NCBI GenBank assembly: GCA_963755085.1 | Contig: CAVWIN010000002.1 | Location: 1-64,000 of the forward strand | Reading direction: 5' to 3' | DNA from: JACVRM01 sp963755085 | GTDB taxonomy: Bacteria > Actinomycetota > Thermoleophilia > Gaiellales > Gaiellaceae | DNA: 64,000 nucleotides | Shown: positions 7,841-16,110 of the stretch, one piece after another | Position numbering within the stretch: the first letter of the stretch is position 1 | Layout of the letters: each line of letters opens with the position of its first letter | The notes under the pieces: generated by a model | Told to the model about the DNA's origin: nothing | The model's input: only the letters and a program-made list of their open reading frames with translations | Databases searched by the model: none | Position numbers and translations under genes: made by a program

Positions 7841-8460
7841 GCGGGCTCCTCGCCGCGGGCACTCCGGTCGCGTGGCTCATCGCACGCGCCGCGGGCCTCG
7901 TGGCTTTCGCGCTGCTGACGGTCTCCGTGACGCTCGGGCTGATGATGAGCACCAGACTCCTCGCGCCCCGGCGCCAGAAGGAGCTGCTCGGCTGGCATCA
8001 GACCCTGCTGTGGACGGCACTGGCGATGCTCGTCCTGCATGCCAGCGCGATCGTCCTCGACCCGGTGCTGCGCTTCGGCCTGCCGCAGGTCCTGATCCCC
8101 GGCGCCGCGCCCTGGCGCCCGTACACGATCGCTGCCGGGATCGTCGCCGGCTACCTGATGCTCGCGCTCGCGCTGTCCTTCCGCGTCCGGCGGCGGATCG
8201 GCCAGCGCCGCTGGCGGCTCCTGCACTACGCCTCCTTCGGCGCGTTCGGGCTCGCCCTCGGCCACGGGCTGCGCGCAGGAACCGACCTGCAGGGCACGGC
8301 GGGCCTCGTGTTCGCCGGCATCGCGCTGGCGCCTGTCCTGTGGCTCACGTACGCGCGGATCCTCATCCCCCGCGCGGCGCCACGGCCGCGCGCGGCGCCG
8401 CGCCCGCGCCCGGCGCCTCCCGCTCCGGTCCGCGAGCGGACAGAGGCGGTGCCGTCGTGA
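7837..8460 (+). CDS. Ferric-reductase-like transmembrane protein
   Basis: A 207-residue integral membrane protein with about six hydrophobic segments. It has conserved His in GWHQTLLWTALAMLVLHASAIVLD (helix 2) and LLHYASFGAFGLALGHGL (helix 4-5). This pattern matches the haem-binding His pairs of ferric-reductase-like (MsrQ/YedZ/NOX-type) domains. The C-tail is a Pro/Arg/Ala repeat. ATGA overlap with the upstream gene and GTGA overlap with apbE show tight coupling. It probably moves electrons across the membrane through b-type haem. Confidence 0.75.
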   Translation: MSGLLAAGTPVAWLIARAAGLVAFALLTVSVTLGLMMSTRLLAPRRQKELLGWHQTLLWTALAMLVLHASAIVLDPVLRFGLPQVLIPGAAPWRPYTIAAGIVAGYLMLALALSFRVRRRIGQRRWRLLHYASFGAFGLALGHGLRAGTDLQGTAGLVFAGIALAPVLWLTYARILIPRAAPRPRAAPRPRPAPPAPVRERTEAVPS

Positions 8461-9416
8461 TCGGCGCCCGGCTCATCCGCGAGTCGTTCCGGGCGATGGG
8501 CACGGAGTGCACCGTCGCCGTGACGGCGACCCGAGCCGACGACGCGCGCGCGCAGCGGGCCCTCAACGCGGCGCGGCGTGAGATCGAGTCGTGCGAGCAG
8601 GCGCTGTCGCGGTTCCGCGGTGGAAGCGACCTCTCACGCGTCAACGCAGCCGGCGGAGCGTGGACGCACGTGGACGACAGGCTCGTCGATGCGCTCCGGG
8701 TCGCGCTCCGGGTCCGCGAGGAGACGACGGGCCGCTTCGATCCGACGATCCTCCCGGCGCTCGTCGCTGCAGGCTACGACCGCTCGTTCGAGCAGCTGAA
8801 CGGGCGTCCCTCGGCCGCGCCCGACGGCTGGCGGCCGAGCTCGGCCGTCGACGTCGACCGGGCCGGCGCCCAGGTTCGGCTAGAGCCCGGGGCGGCCATC
8901 GACCTCGGCGGGATCGGCAAGGGTTTCGCAGCCACGCGGGCGATCTGGGCAATGCGCGAGGCATGGCTCGAGCTTCCCGGGGCGCTGGTCGACCTGGGCG
9001 GCGACATCGCCGTGTGGGGCCGGACACCCGAGGAAGGCCCGTGGTGCCTGGCGGTCGCGGATCCGCGCGCCCCGGGGCGGACCATCGCGACCGTTGCGCT
9101 CGCCGAGGGCGGCGCGGCCACCTCGGGCCCGGACCGGCGGCGGTTCGGGCCGGATCTCCTCGCGCACCACCTGATCGATCCGGCGACCGGGATCCCGGCC
9201 GACCGCGGGCCGCTGGCGGTCACGGTGGTCGGCCCCGACGCCGCCGAGGCGGAGGGCTACGCGACGGCACTTGCCGTCTCGCCGGTCGAGGACGCGCACG
9301 CGTACCTCGCCGGCAGGCCGACGCTCTCGGCGCTGGTCGTCCCTGCGCGCGGCGCTCCCTTCACGGTCGGCGCCCTGCCGCTCGTCGACTCCGACTCCAT
9401 GGAGGTGGTCATATGA
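8457..9416 (+). CDS. apbE: FAD:protein FMN transferase (ApbE family)
   Basis: 319 residues with the family landmarks in order: FRAMGTECTV at the N-terminus, SRFRGGSDLSRVNAAGG, FDPTILPAL, DLGGIGKGFA (the FAD/Mg site), LVDLGGDIAVWG and HHLIDPATG. ApbE attaches FMN to a Thr/Ser of target proteins on the outer side of the membrane. The GTG start overlaps the stop of the ferric-reductase-like gene. No signal peptide is obvious, unlike periplasmic ApbE. The expected FMN-binding-domain substrate is not encoded in this operon. Confidence 0.9.
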   Translation: MIGARLIRESFRAMGTECTVAVTATRADDARAQRALNAARREIESCEQALSRFRGGSDLSRVNAAGGAWTHVDDRLVDALRVALRVREETTGRFDPTILPALVAAGYDRSFEQLNGRPSAAPDGWRPSSAVDVDRAGAQVRLEPGAAIDLGGIGKGFAATRAIWAMREAWLELPGALVDLGGDIAVWGRTPEEGPWCLAVADPRAPGRTIATVALAEGGAATSGPDRRRFGPDLLAHHLIDPATGIPADRGPLAVTVVGPDAAEAEGYATALAVSPVEDAHAYLAGRPTLSALVVPARGAPFTVGALPLVDSDSMEVVI

Positions 9417-9865
9417 CGCGCCGCACCTGGTGCACGTCCCTGATCGCGGCGGCGGCGCTGGCGGCCGTCGCGTCCGCGTGCGGCGGTAGCTCCGGCACCG
9501 GCACCTCGGCCGCCGACTTCGTCCGCCGCGTCACCACAGAGTTCTCGCGTGGCCAGTCCGGCCGGCTGTGGAACGAGCTCGTGCCAGCGGATCAGCGCGT
9601 CGTCACCCGCGCCCGATTCGTCGAGTGCCAGGCGAACGAGGGCTGGGATCTTCGAAGCATCAAGGTGCTCGACACGTACCGCGACCCGGTGGCCGTCGGT
9701 GCGAGAACGGTCCCCGCGACCGCGGTGTCTGTCCGCGTGGTCTCGGACAACGGGGTGACGACGGCGACCATGCATGCCGTGTCCGTCGGCGGGGCATGGC
9801 ACTGGCTGCTCCAGCCGTCCGACCGCAGCGCCTACAGCGCCGGCCGGTGCCCGCGCACGGGCTAG
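9413..9865 (+). CDS. Putative lipoprotein, last gene of the ApbE operon
   Basis: 150 residues with a lipoprotein-type signal (SLIAAAALAAVASAC, Cys at about 23) and a mature domain like small NTF2/DUF-type secreted proteins (FVRRVTTEFSRGQSGRLWNELVP). Four bases overlap the upstream apbE, and GGAGGTGG lies before the ATG. Its last four bases overlap the end of the convergent M15 peptidase gene. Function unknown. Confidence 0.7.
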   Translation: MTRRTWCTSLIAAAALAAVASACGGSSGTGTSAADFVRRVTTEFSRGQSGRLWNELVPADQRVVTRARFVECQANEGWDLRSIKVLDTYRDPVAVGARTVPATAVSVRVVSDNGVTTATMHAVSVGGAWHWLLQPSDRSAYSAGRCPRTG

Positions 9866-10461
9866 CCGCCGGTCGCCGAGAAGTGCTGGTAGTCCTTGGG
9901 CTCGTGCCAGCCGCCGCCCCACGGCCAGCCGACCGCCGCGAACGCCCGCACGACCGTGTCTCCCGCGTGAATCATCCCGAGGCGCCAGCGGCCGCGGTCG
10001 AGGAACGCCCGCCCGGCCGGCGGCAGCACCTGACCACGGCGGATGTACGGGTTCTCGAGCGGGTTGATGTCGATCGCGAGCCCGTAGGCGTGGGCTGACC
10101 ACGAGGTGCTGCCCTCGACGCGGCGGCAGTTGAACGCCGACGTGTTGTCGGCGGCCATCGAGCGGCCGTCGTCCGCGCCGTAGCGCTCGACGAGCTCCAT
10201 GCGGCGGATCGGGAACCGCGCGGCGAACAGGCTGCGCAGCGCGCCGACGATCGCCGGCGCCGCACGGTTCGCGACCACGAGCTTCCCCGTGTGCACGCGC
10301 CGGTCGAACCCCCAGTGCGTCACCGTCACCACGCGGAGGTCGCCACGGGCGACGGGGCACCCCGGACGCCACGAGGTCAGGTGGTACCCGGCCGGAATCG
10401 GCGTCACGTGCGCGTGGAACGTGGGCGCGGCGAGCGTCGCCAGGAGGGCGAGGATGTTCAC
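9862..10461 (-). CDS. M15-family D-Ala-D-Ala carboxypeptidase-like protein
   Basis: 199 residues with a signal peptide (NILALLATLAAPTFHAH). The zinc site of family M15 is intact: SxHxxGxAxD reads SAHAYGLAIDI, and the third ligand sits in YQHFS near the C-terminus. Secreted members trim peptidoglycan stem peptides. The GTG start follows a GATACT box by six bases, suggesting a leaderless transcript. The gene is convergent with, and overlaps, the preceding lipoprotein gene. Confidence 0.85.
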   Translation of the reverse strand: MNILALLATLAAPTFHAHVTPIPAGYHLTSWRPGCPVARGDLRVVTVTHWGFDRRVHTGKLVVANRAAPAIVGALRSLFAARFPIRRMELVERYGADDGRSMAADNTSAFNCRRVEGSTSWSAHAYGLAIDINPLENPYIRRGQVLPPAGRAFLDRGRWRLGMIHAGDTVVRAFAAVGWPWGGGWHEPKDYQHFSATGG

Positions 10462-10590
10462 AGCTGGAGTATCGCGCGGGAAGAAACCGGACCGGGGCGC
10501 CGTCCTGAGGGCACGAAACTTCTCCCCGCGTGCGAGCGCCCTCCCTGGAGAGTGGACATCGCGGGGGTGCGAAACGGAATCGGGCTACGA

Positions 10591-10614
10591 GGCGGCCGCC
10601 GAGGTGCGGCCGCC
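10591..10614 (-). terminator. GC-rich hairpin after the coiled-coil gene
   Basis: GGCGGCCGC (10591-10599) pairs with GCGGCCGCC (10606-10614). It lies 17 bases downstream of the minus-strand stop at 10631. There is no clear U-run, so it may act weakly or need Rho. Confidence 0.45.
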
Positions 10615-10630
10615 CCGCTGTTCCCCGGGG

Positions 10631-11047
10631 CTAGCTCCAGAGCGCAATGAGCGCCTTGAAGACGGTCAGGTTCGGCACTCCGGCGGCCGCGCGCGTGATC
10701 TTCCACGACGTGCAGCTGCCGATGTCGTTCACGGGCGACTCGGCCGCGCCGAAGATCGCGCCAGTGGACGAGATGTTCAGCGTGGCCCACGTCGACTGCA
10801 GCGCGTCCGCCGTGACCGCGTTCGAGCAGATGCTGTAGTCGATCTCCGCGGAGAGGACGTTCGAGAGCGTCTTGACCTGCTTCTGCAGGGTCGTGATCTG
10901 CTTCTGCATTGCCGGGAGCTTCTTCTGCAGTGCAGTGACCTCGGCCTGAAGCTTCTTCTCGGTCGGGGTAGGTGGCGCCGCGAAGGCGGGTGCGGCCAGC
11001 ACCAGCCCCACGGCGATGATGACCCCGACGGCAAGCATGCGTCTCAT
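10631..11047 (-). CDS. Secreted coiled-coil protein
   Basis: 138 residues: signal peptide at 1-23 (MLAVGVIIAVGLVLAAPAFA), then a heptad-rich coiled coil (about 30-65: LQAEVTALQKKLPAMQKQITTLQKQV) and a small C-terminal domain with two Cys. GGGAGGGAG precedes the ATG at 11047. Similar short secreted coiled-coil proteins occur in Thermoleophilia; no function is known to me. A much longer upstream extension in the same frame is rejected. Confidence 0.7.
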   Translation of the reverse strand: MRRMLAVGVIIAVGLVLAAPAFAAPPTPTEKKLQAEVTALQKKLPAMQKQITTLQKQVKTLSNVLSAEIDYSICSNAVTADALQSTWATLNISSTGAIFGAAESPVNDIGSCTSWKITRAAAGVPNLTVFKALIALWS

Positions 11048-11143
11048 GTGGTTCTCCCTCCCGATTGCCTTGATGGAGCTGAGTCGTACAGGAGGCATCG
11101 GCTTGACGCAACAGACCCGACAGCCCTGGTAGGTTCCGCAGCC

Positions 11144-11692
11144 GTGCTGCTCGCGCTCTCGACCGGACACGAGATCGGGCTCGGCGTCGTCGCCGTCATT
11201 TTCATCGCGTTTGCGCTGCTGTCGTCGTTCCTGTTCCCCCGCTGGAACCCGAACTATCCCGGCAAGCGCCTCGGCCTCTTCCTCGGCGCCGTCGCGCTGC
11301 TGACGATCGCCCAGCTGGCCGCCGTCGAGAGGTTCGCGGCCGAATCGAAGGCGGCCGAGCCGTCGACCTCCACCACGACGCCGACGCAGACGACGACCAG
11401 CGCCCCGCCGGCCGGCGATGCCGCCGCCGGCAAGACGGTTTTCACGTCGTCCGGGTGCACAGCCTGCCACACGCTCAAGGCTGCGAACGCCACGGGCACG
11501 GTCGGGCCGAATCTCGACCAGACGCTGAAGGGCAAGGACGCCGCGTTCATCCACACGTCGATCGTCGACCCGAACGCGTACATCGCGCCCGGCTACCCCA
11601 AGAACGTCATGCCCCCGAACTTCGGCACCCAGCTGTCGCCGAAGCAGATCGGCGACCTCGTCGCGTTCGTCTACCAGTCGACGCACGGGTAG
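11144..11692 (+). CDS. Membrane-anchored class I cytochrome c
   Basis: 182 residues with two N-terminal hydrophobic segments (about 7-30 and 43-62), a Thr/Pro-rich linker and a C-terminal mono-haem domain (about 95-182). The haem motif is CTACH, and the distal Met is in KNVMPPNFG. This architecture suits a small electron carrier facing the outside, for example to a terminal oxidase. A TAGGTT box eight bases before the GTG suggests a leaderless transcript; the start could also be slightly downstream. Confidence 0.85.
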   Translation: MLLALSTGHEIGLGVVAVIFIAFALLSSFLFPRWNPNYPGKRLGLFLGAVALLTIAQLAAVERFAAESKAAEPSTSTTTPTQTTTSAPPAGDAAAGKTVFTSSGCTACHTLKAANATGTVGPNLDQTLKGKDAAFIHTSIVDPNAYIAPGYPKNVMPPNFGTQLSPKQIGDLVAFVYQSTHG

Positions 11693-11724
11693 CGCGGCGG
11701 GGGAACCGAGGTCCCCCCGGCGCT
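11692..11724 (+). terminator. Imperfect terminator hairpin
   Basis: A G-rich arm (11692-11704) and C-rich arm (11712-11724) pair imperfectly just after the cytochrome stop and before the convergent tRNA-Ser gene. Confidence 0.45.
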
Positions 11725-11726
11725 GA

Positions 11727-11815
11727 CGGAGAGGGCGGGATTTGAACCCGCGACCCACCTTTCGGCAGGTACGCGATTTCCAGTCGCGCTCCTTAGGCCA
11801 CTCGGACACCTCTCC
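11727..11815 (-). tRNA. tRNA-Ser (GGA)
   Basis: An 89-nt class II tRNA on the minus strand. Acceptor GGAGAGG/CCTCTCC, anticodon loop CTGGAAA (GGA), a long variable arm and T-loop TTCAAAT. Discriminator G. Confidence 0.95.
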
Positions 11816-11885
11816 GAGCGCGCGGATGATAGCCCGGCGTGTGACGGCTCTCGGAGACCACGGCAGGCGTGGCGTGCAAACCCGA

Positions 11886-11953
11886 GGGACAGCCCCCTCC
11901 GGGGACAGCCCCTGGCCGACAAGGGGCTGTCCCCGCGGAGCGGGGGCTGTCCC
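11886..11953. repeat. Nested double palindrome of a GGGGACAGCCCC motif
   Basis: Four copies of one 12-mer lie within 68 bases: GGGACAGCCCCC (11886), GGGGACAGCCCC (11901), and its complements GGGGCTGTCCCC (11923) and GGGGGCTGTCCC (11942). The inner pair and the outer pair are each perfect inverted repeats, so the strand can fold as two stacked stems. The element lies between tRNA-Ser and the thioesterase gene. Confidence 0.75.
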
Positions 11954-11983
11954 AAGCGTCACGCCGTAGGGTCTCTGCAGGTA

Positions 11984-13035
11984 ATGGAGATCTGGCAGGA
12001 ACCGGTCCGCGGTGCTCCGGCCGACCCGGCGATCCTCGCGCTGCCGGGGCTCGAGCAGCTGCGCTCGTTCCTCGACGGGCGCGCGCCTGCGCCCCCCGTG
12101 GCGCGTCTCACCGGCCGGGCGCTCGCCGAGGCGGAGGAGGGCCGTGTCGTGTACTCGATGCCCGTGACCGGTTGGGTGGTCGGGCCGAAGGGGACGCTGC
12201 ACCCTGGCGTGCTCGCCTTTCTCGCGGACGCGCCCCTGCTGGCGGCGGTGGTCTCTACCCTGCCGCCGGCGACGCCGACCACGACCGCGGAAGTGTCGAT
12301 CACGTTCCTGGGCACCGCGTCGCTCGGCGACGAGCTCCGTGCCGAGGGGCGCGTCATCCATGTGGACGCGTCGACTGGGCTGGCCGAGGTCTTCGTCCGG
12401 GCGCGCGACGGCCGCCTGCTCGCGCACGGGACATCGCGCGGCTTCATCCTCCCGGCGCTCGATCTCGACGGCGTCGGCCCGCCCACGGAGCCAGCCGTAG
12501 TCCCGGCCGACGAGACCCCGATCCCTACCTGCGCCCGGTCGACGGTGGGACGCTCGAGGGCGACGCCATCGCGACCACGAGCGGCGTCGGCCTGCTGCGC
12601 CGGCAGCTGGCGGGCGAGCTGCGGCGGCCGCCGATCGACCACCTCACCGGCATGCGCCTCACCGCCGCCGAGGAGGGCCGCGTCACGTTCGCGCTCCCGG
12701 CGGGGCCGTGGGCGACGAACGAGTTCGGAACGGTGTTCGGCGGGATGCTCGCGCTGCTCGCCGCATCCGCCGCGTCGGCCGCCGTCCAGTCGGTCGCTGA
12801 GCTCGGCACGCCGTTCGCGGCGCTCGACATGAAGCTCAACGTTCTCCGGCCGGTCTTCCCGGACGGGACCGACCTGACGGCGACTGCGACCGTCGTGCAC
12901 GCGGGCCGGAACCTCGCGATCGCGAACACCGAGATTGTCGCCGCGAACGGGAAGACGGTCGCGCTTGCGACCGGGACGACGGCGCTCGGGGATGCCGCTG
13001 CCGCCCGCGCCGCGGCCGCGCTCGCCTACGAGTGA
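11984..13035 (+). pseudogene. Tandem hotdog (PaaI-type) thioesterase, one-base frameshift
   Basis: Reconstructed length is about 350 residues with two PaaI/4HBT-type hotdog domains. The first (about 40-165) contains GTLHPGVLAFLADAPL and an AEVSITFLG strand. The second (about 205-340) contains FGTVFGGMLALLAASAA and LDMKLNVLRPV. The domains are in different frames because one C is missing in the run at about 12516 (DETP then DPYLRPV). Each domain keeps the Asp/Glu or Gly-rich helix region of acyl-CoA thioesterases. The start is the ATG at 11984; a TAGGGT box lies 11 bases upstream. Either a homopolymer sequencing error or true breakage. Confidence 0.75.
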
Positions 13036-13092
13036 CACGCGCGCGAATTTCCCTCGTATCAGGGATCAAGACCGGCCGTCGAGCGGCGTACG

Positions 13093-13284
13093 ATGCCGAT
13101 TGAGATGCTCGAGTGCGCCGAATGCAAGGTCGAGTCCACCGGCAAGGCACGGAGGTGGCGCGCGCTGCTCGGGCTCGAGGACGACGACACCGAAACGGTG
13201 GTCGTCCTGTGCCCGGAGTGCGCCGAGCGCGAGTTTGGGAAGGAGCGCCACGGCGACTCCTACCTCGGCGTCGACTGGGACTGA
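13093..13284 (+). CDS. Small CxxC zinc-ribbon-like protein
   Basis: 63 acidic residues with two paired-Cys motifs, CAEC near residue 8 and CPEC near residue 41, fitting one zinc-ribbon. It ends at the base before the convergent SDR stop. Function unknown; such tiny ribbons often bind RNA polymerase or other proteins. Confidence 0.6.
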   Translation: MPIEMLECAECKVESTGKARRWRALLGLEDDDTETVVVLCPECAEREFGKERHGDSYLGVDWD

Positions 13285-14052
13285 CTACTTGGGCGTGACG
13301 TAGGCGGCGGTGAGCCCGCCGTCGACGAGGAACGTCGATGCGTTCACGTACGACGACTCGTCGCTCGCCAGGAAGAGCGCCGCGTCGACGATCTCGCGCG
13401 GCTTGGCGAGCCGGCCCATCGGCAGGTGGATCCGCCGCCGCTCGTAGGCGGCCGGGTCGTCGCCGAAGATCCGCAGCAAGAGTGGCGTCTCGACCGGCCC
13501 CGGACACAGCGCGTTGACGCGCACGCCCTGGCGCGCGAACTGCACGCCGAGCTCGCGGCTCAGCGACAACACGGCGCCCTTCGAGGCGGTGTACGAGATC
13601 TGCGACGTCGCCGCACCCACCAGCGCGACGAACGAAGCGACGTTGATGACGGATCCGCCGCCGCGGTCGAGGAGGTAGGGGATGCCGTAGCGGCAGCAGA
13701 GGTAGACGCCCTTCGTGTTCACCGCCTGCACGCGGTCCCAGGCGTCCTCCTCCGTCTCGAGGATCGAGTCGTCGTCGGCCGGGGAGATGCCGGCGTTGTT
13801 GTAGAGGACGTCGATGCCGCCGTAGCGCTCGGCGGTGGCCGCGTACATCGCGCGCACGCTCTTCGCGTCCGACACGTCGACCGTGAAGGGGAACGCCTCG
13901 CGCGCCTCGCCGGCCGTCTGCGCGGCCGCGTAGTCGTCGACGTCCGCGACGCAGACGGACGCGCCCTCGGCCGAGAACACGAGCGCCGCCTCGCGGCCCA
14001 TCCCCGAGCCGGCCCCGGTGATCACGACGACCTTTCCGTCCAGCCGGCCCAT
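13285..14052 (-). CDS. Short-chain dehydrogenase/reductase
   Basis: 255 residues of the classical SDR fold. The cofactor motif is GAGSGMGRE (about 12-20), NNAG is at about 82, and the catalytic tetrad has Ser in NVASFV and SYTASK (YxxxK). The C-terminal FLVDGG is typical. An acidic residue after strand 2 (ADVDD) favours NAD(H). The ATG at 14052 follows the ALDH stop by a few bases, so it is the last gene of the minus-strand amine-catabolism arm. It may oxidise or reduce a hydroxy/oxo intermediate of that pathway; substrate not predicted. Confidence 0.88.
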   Translation of the reverse strand: MGRLDGKVVVITGAGSGMGREAALVFSAEGASVCVADVDDYAAAQTAGEAREAFPFTVDVSDAKSVRAMYAATAERYGGIDVLYNNAGISPADDDSILETEEDAWDRVQAVNTKGVYLCCRYGIPYLLDRGGGSVINVASFVALVGAATSQISYTASKGAVLSLSRELGVQFARQGVRVNALCPGPVETPLLLRIFGDDPAAYERRRIHLPMGRLAKPREIVDAALFLASDESSYVNASTFLVDGGLTAAYVTPK

Positions 14053-14056
14053 CAGG

Positions 14057-15403
14057 TCATGGGGCGGCGATGTACACGTTCTTGATCTCGGAGTAGCCGT
14101 CCATCGCATGCATTCCCAGCTCGCGGCCGAAGCCGGACTGCTTGAAGCCGCCGAACGGGGTCGAGACGCGCACCGACGTGTTCGAGTTGATCGAGAGGAC
14201 GCCCGTCTCGATCGCTCGGACGACGCGCATGGCCCGCCCGACGTCCCGCGTCCAGACGGAGCCCGAGAGCCCGTAGGGCGTGTCGTTGGCGAGCCGGACG
14301 GCCTCCTCCTCGTCGGCGAACGGGATCACGGCGGCCACCGGCCCGAAGACCTCCTCGCGCGCTACACGGTCACCGTTGGACGCCTCGACGAGCGTGGGCG
14401 GGAACCAGAAGCCACGACCCGTCGGCGCGTCGCCCTGAAAAAGAACGTTGCCGTCCACGAACGACGCGACCTGCTCTCTCTGTGCCGCCGAGATGAGCGG
14501 CCCCATCTCGGTCGAATCCTCCTCGGGGTCGCCCACGCGAATCGCCTGCGTGGCGGCCGTCAGGCTAACCAGAAATTCGTCGTAGACGGATTTCTGGACG
14601 AGGATGCGCGACCGCGCGCAGCAGTCCTGGCCGGCGTTGCCGAAGACGGCGTAGGGTGCGCCCGCGGCTGCCGCCTCGAGGTCGGCGTCGGCGAAGACGA
14701 CGTTCGCGGACTTGCCCCCGAGCTCGAGCGTGACCCGCTTGATCGTGCCGGCCGCGCCGCGCATGACCTGGCGGCCCACCTCGGTCGAGCCGGTGAACCC
14801 GATCTTGGCCACGTCCGGGTGCTCCACGAGGCGCTCGCCGACGACCGAGCCCTTGCCCGCGACGACGTTGAGCACCCCTTCCGGGAGGCCGGCGTCGAGC
14901 GCGAGCTCGGCGAGGCGCAGCGCGGACAGCGGCGTCAGCTCGGCCGGCTTCAGCACGACCGTGTTGCCGCACGCGAGCGCGGGGCCGAGCTTCCAGCTCG
15001 CGATGTTGAGCGGGAAGTTCCACGGGACGATGAGCCCGACGACGCCGAGCGGCTCGCGGAACGTCAGGTCGACGCCCCCGGCGACGGGGATCGTCGCGCC
15101 GTGGTGTTTGTCGATCGCGCCCGCGTAGAACTGGAAGACCTCGGCGACCATGCCGATCTCGCCGCGCGCGTCCGAAATCGGCTTGCCCGCGTTCCGGCTC
15201 TCGAGCCGGGCCAGCTCCTCGCCGTGCTCCTCGACCAGCGCCGACAGGCGCCGGAGCAGCCTGGCGCGGTCGCCCGGCGCCACGGCGCGCCAGGCCGGGA
15301 ACGCGGCCCGTGCCGCCGCGACCGCCGCGTCCGTCTCGTCGGCGCTCGCGGCCGGCACCTCGGCGATCGTCTCCTCGGTCGCCGGGTTCAGGACGGCCGT
15401 CAC
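14057..15403 (-). CDS. NAD(P)-dependent aldehyde dehydrogenase
   Basis: 448 residues. Landmarks are VPWNFPLNIASWKLGPALACGN, FTGSTEVG, the catalytic Glu in ELGGKS and the catalytic Cys in GQDCCARSR, followed by EEVFGPV and a C-terminal PFGGFKQSGFGRELG. GQDCCA is typical of gamma-aminobutyraldehyde/betaine-aldehyde-type enzymes. In the Puu scheme it would oxidise gamma-glutamyl-aminoaldehyde to the acid. The GTG start overlaps the stop of the amidotransferase gene (GTGA), so the two are co-translated. Confidence 0.92.
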   Translation of the reverse strand: MTAVLNPATEETIAEVPAASADETDAAVAAARAAFPAWRAVAPGDRARLLRRLSALVEEHGEELARLESRNAGKPISDARGEIGMVAEVFQFYAGAIDKHHGATIPVAGGVDLTFREPLGVVGLIVPWNFPLNIASWKLGPALACGNTVVLKPAELTPLSALRLAELALDAGLPEGVLNVVAGKGSVVGERLVEHPDVAKIGFTGSTEVGRQVMRGAAGTIKRVTLELGGKSANVVFADADLEAAAAGAPYAVFGNAGQDCCARSRILVQKSVYDEFLVSLTAATQAIRVGDPEEDSTEMGPLISAAQREQVASFVDGNVLFQGDAPTGRGFWFPPTLVEASNGDRVAREEVFGPVAAVIPFADEEEAVRLANDTPYGLSGSVWTRDVGRAMRVVRAIETGVLSINSNTSVRVSTPFGGFKQSGFGRELGMHAMDGYSEIKNVYIAAP

Positions 15404-16110
15404 GCGGCCGCCTCGCGGTAGCGACGCGCCTCCTCGACGAGCCCCTGGAAGAGTGCGAAGTCCTCGCCCTCCTCCGGATGCCAGAGCACGCCGAGCGCGA
15501 ATCGCTTCCCGGGATCCTCGAGACCCTCGACGATGCCGTCCTCGGCCCACGCGACGGGGCGGAGCCCGTCGCCGATCCGGCCCATGCCCTGGTGGTGGTG
15601 CGATTTCACAGGCGCGTGCTCGCCGACCAGGGAGCCGAGCCGGCTCTCCGGCTCGATCGACACGCCGTGGTCGGAGAACGACCCGGGTTGGTGCTTGTGC
15701 CGCTCGTGCCCGACCTCGTCCGGCAGGTGCTGCACGAGGTCGCCGCCGCGCGCGACGTTCAGGAGCTGCGAGCCGCGGCAGATCGCGAGCACGGGCATGT
15801 CGCGGTCGAGCGCCGCCTGGAGCATCGCCAGCTCGGGGCCGTCGCGCCAGGGCTTGGGCTTGTCCGTGGCCGGGTGCGGGTCGGCGCCGTAGGCGGATGG
15901 GTCGAGGTCGCCGCCGCCCGAGAAGATGATTCCGTGGAGCGCGTCGAGCGTCTCCTCGATGCCCTCCTCGACCGGCGGGATCACGAGCGGGCGCCCGCCG
16001 GCGTGCTCGACGGCGTGGACGTACGCGAGCGGGACGACCGCGCTCTGCTCCTGCCAGACGCCCATCTGCACCTCCTCGGCGTAGGAGGTGATCCCGATCA
16101 GGGGCCTCAT
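15400..16110 (-). CDS. puuD: Gamma-glutamyl-GABA hydrolase-like class I amidotransferase (PuuD family)
   Basis: 236 residues of the peptidase C26 family. The nucleophile elbow reads ICRGSQLLNV (Cys about 116), preceded by IIFSGGGDLDP, and the His-Glu pair lies in LWHPEEGED near the C-terminus. Such enzymes cleave the gamma-glutamyl group from gamma-glutamylated amino acids. Position between a glutamine-synthetase-like gene and an aldehyde dehydrogenase is the classical Puu order. Start overlaps the glutamine synthetase stop (ATGA). The symbol is by family; substrate may differ. Confidence 0.85.
   Translation of the reverse strand: MRPLIGITSYAEEVQMGVWQEQSAVVPLAYVHAVEHAGGRPLVIPPVEEGIEETLDALHGIIFSGGGDLDPSAYGADPHPATDKPKPWRDGPELAMLQAALDRDMPVLAICRGSQLLNVARGGDLVQHLPDEVGHERHKHQPGSFSDHGVSIEPESRLGSLVGEHAPVKSHHHQGMGRIGDGLRPVAWAEDGIVEGLEDPGKRFALGVLWHPEEGEDFALFQGLVEEARRYREAAA

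Noticed and set aside
14018..15421. 467-codon plus-strand frame opposite the aldehyde dehydrogenase
   Set aside because: Mirror frame of a clearly conserved ALDH; composition typical of antisense high-GC shadows.
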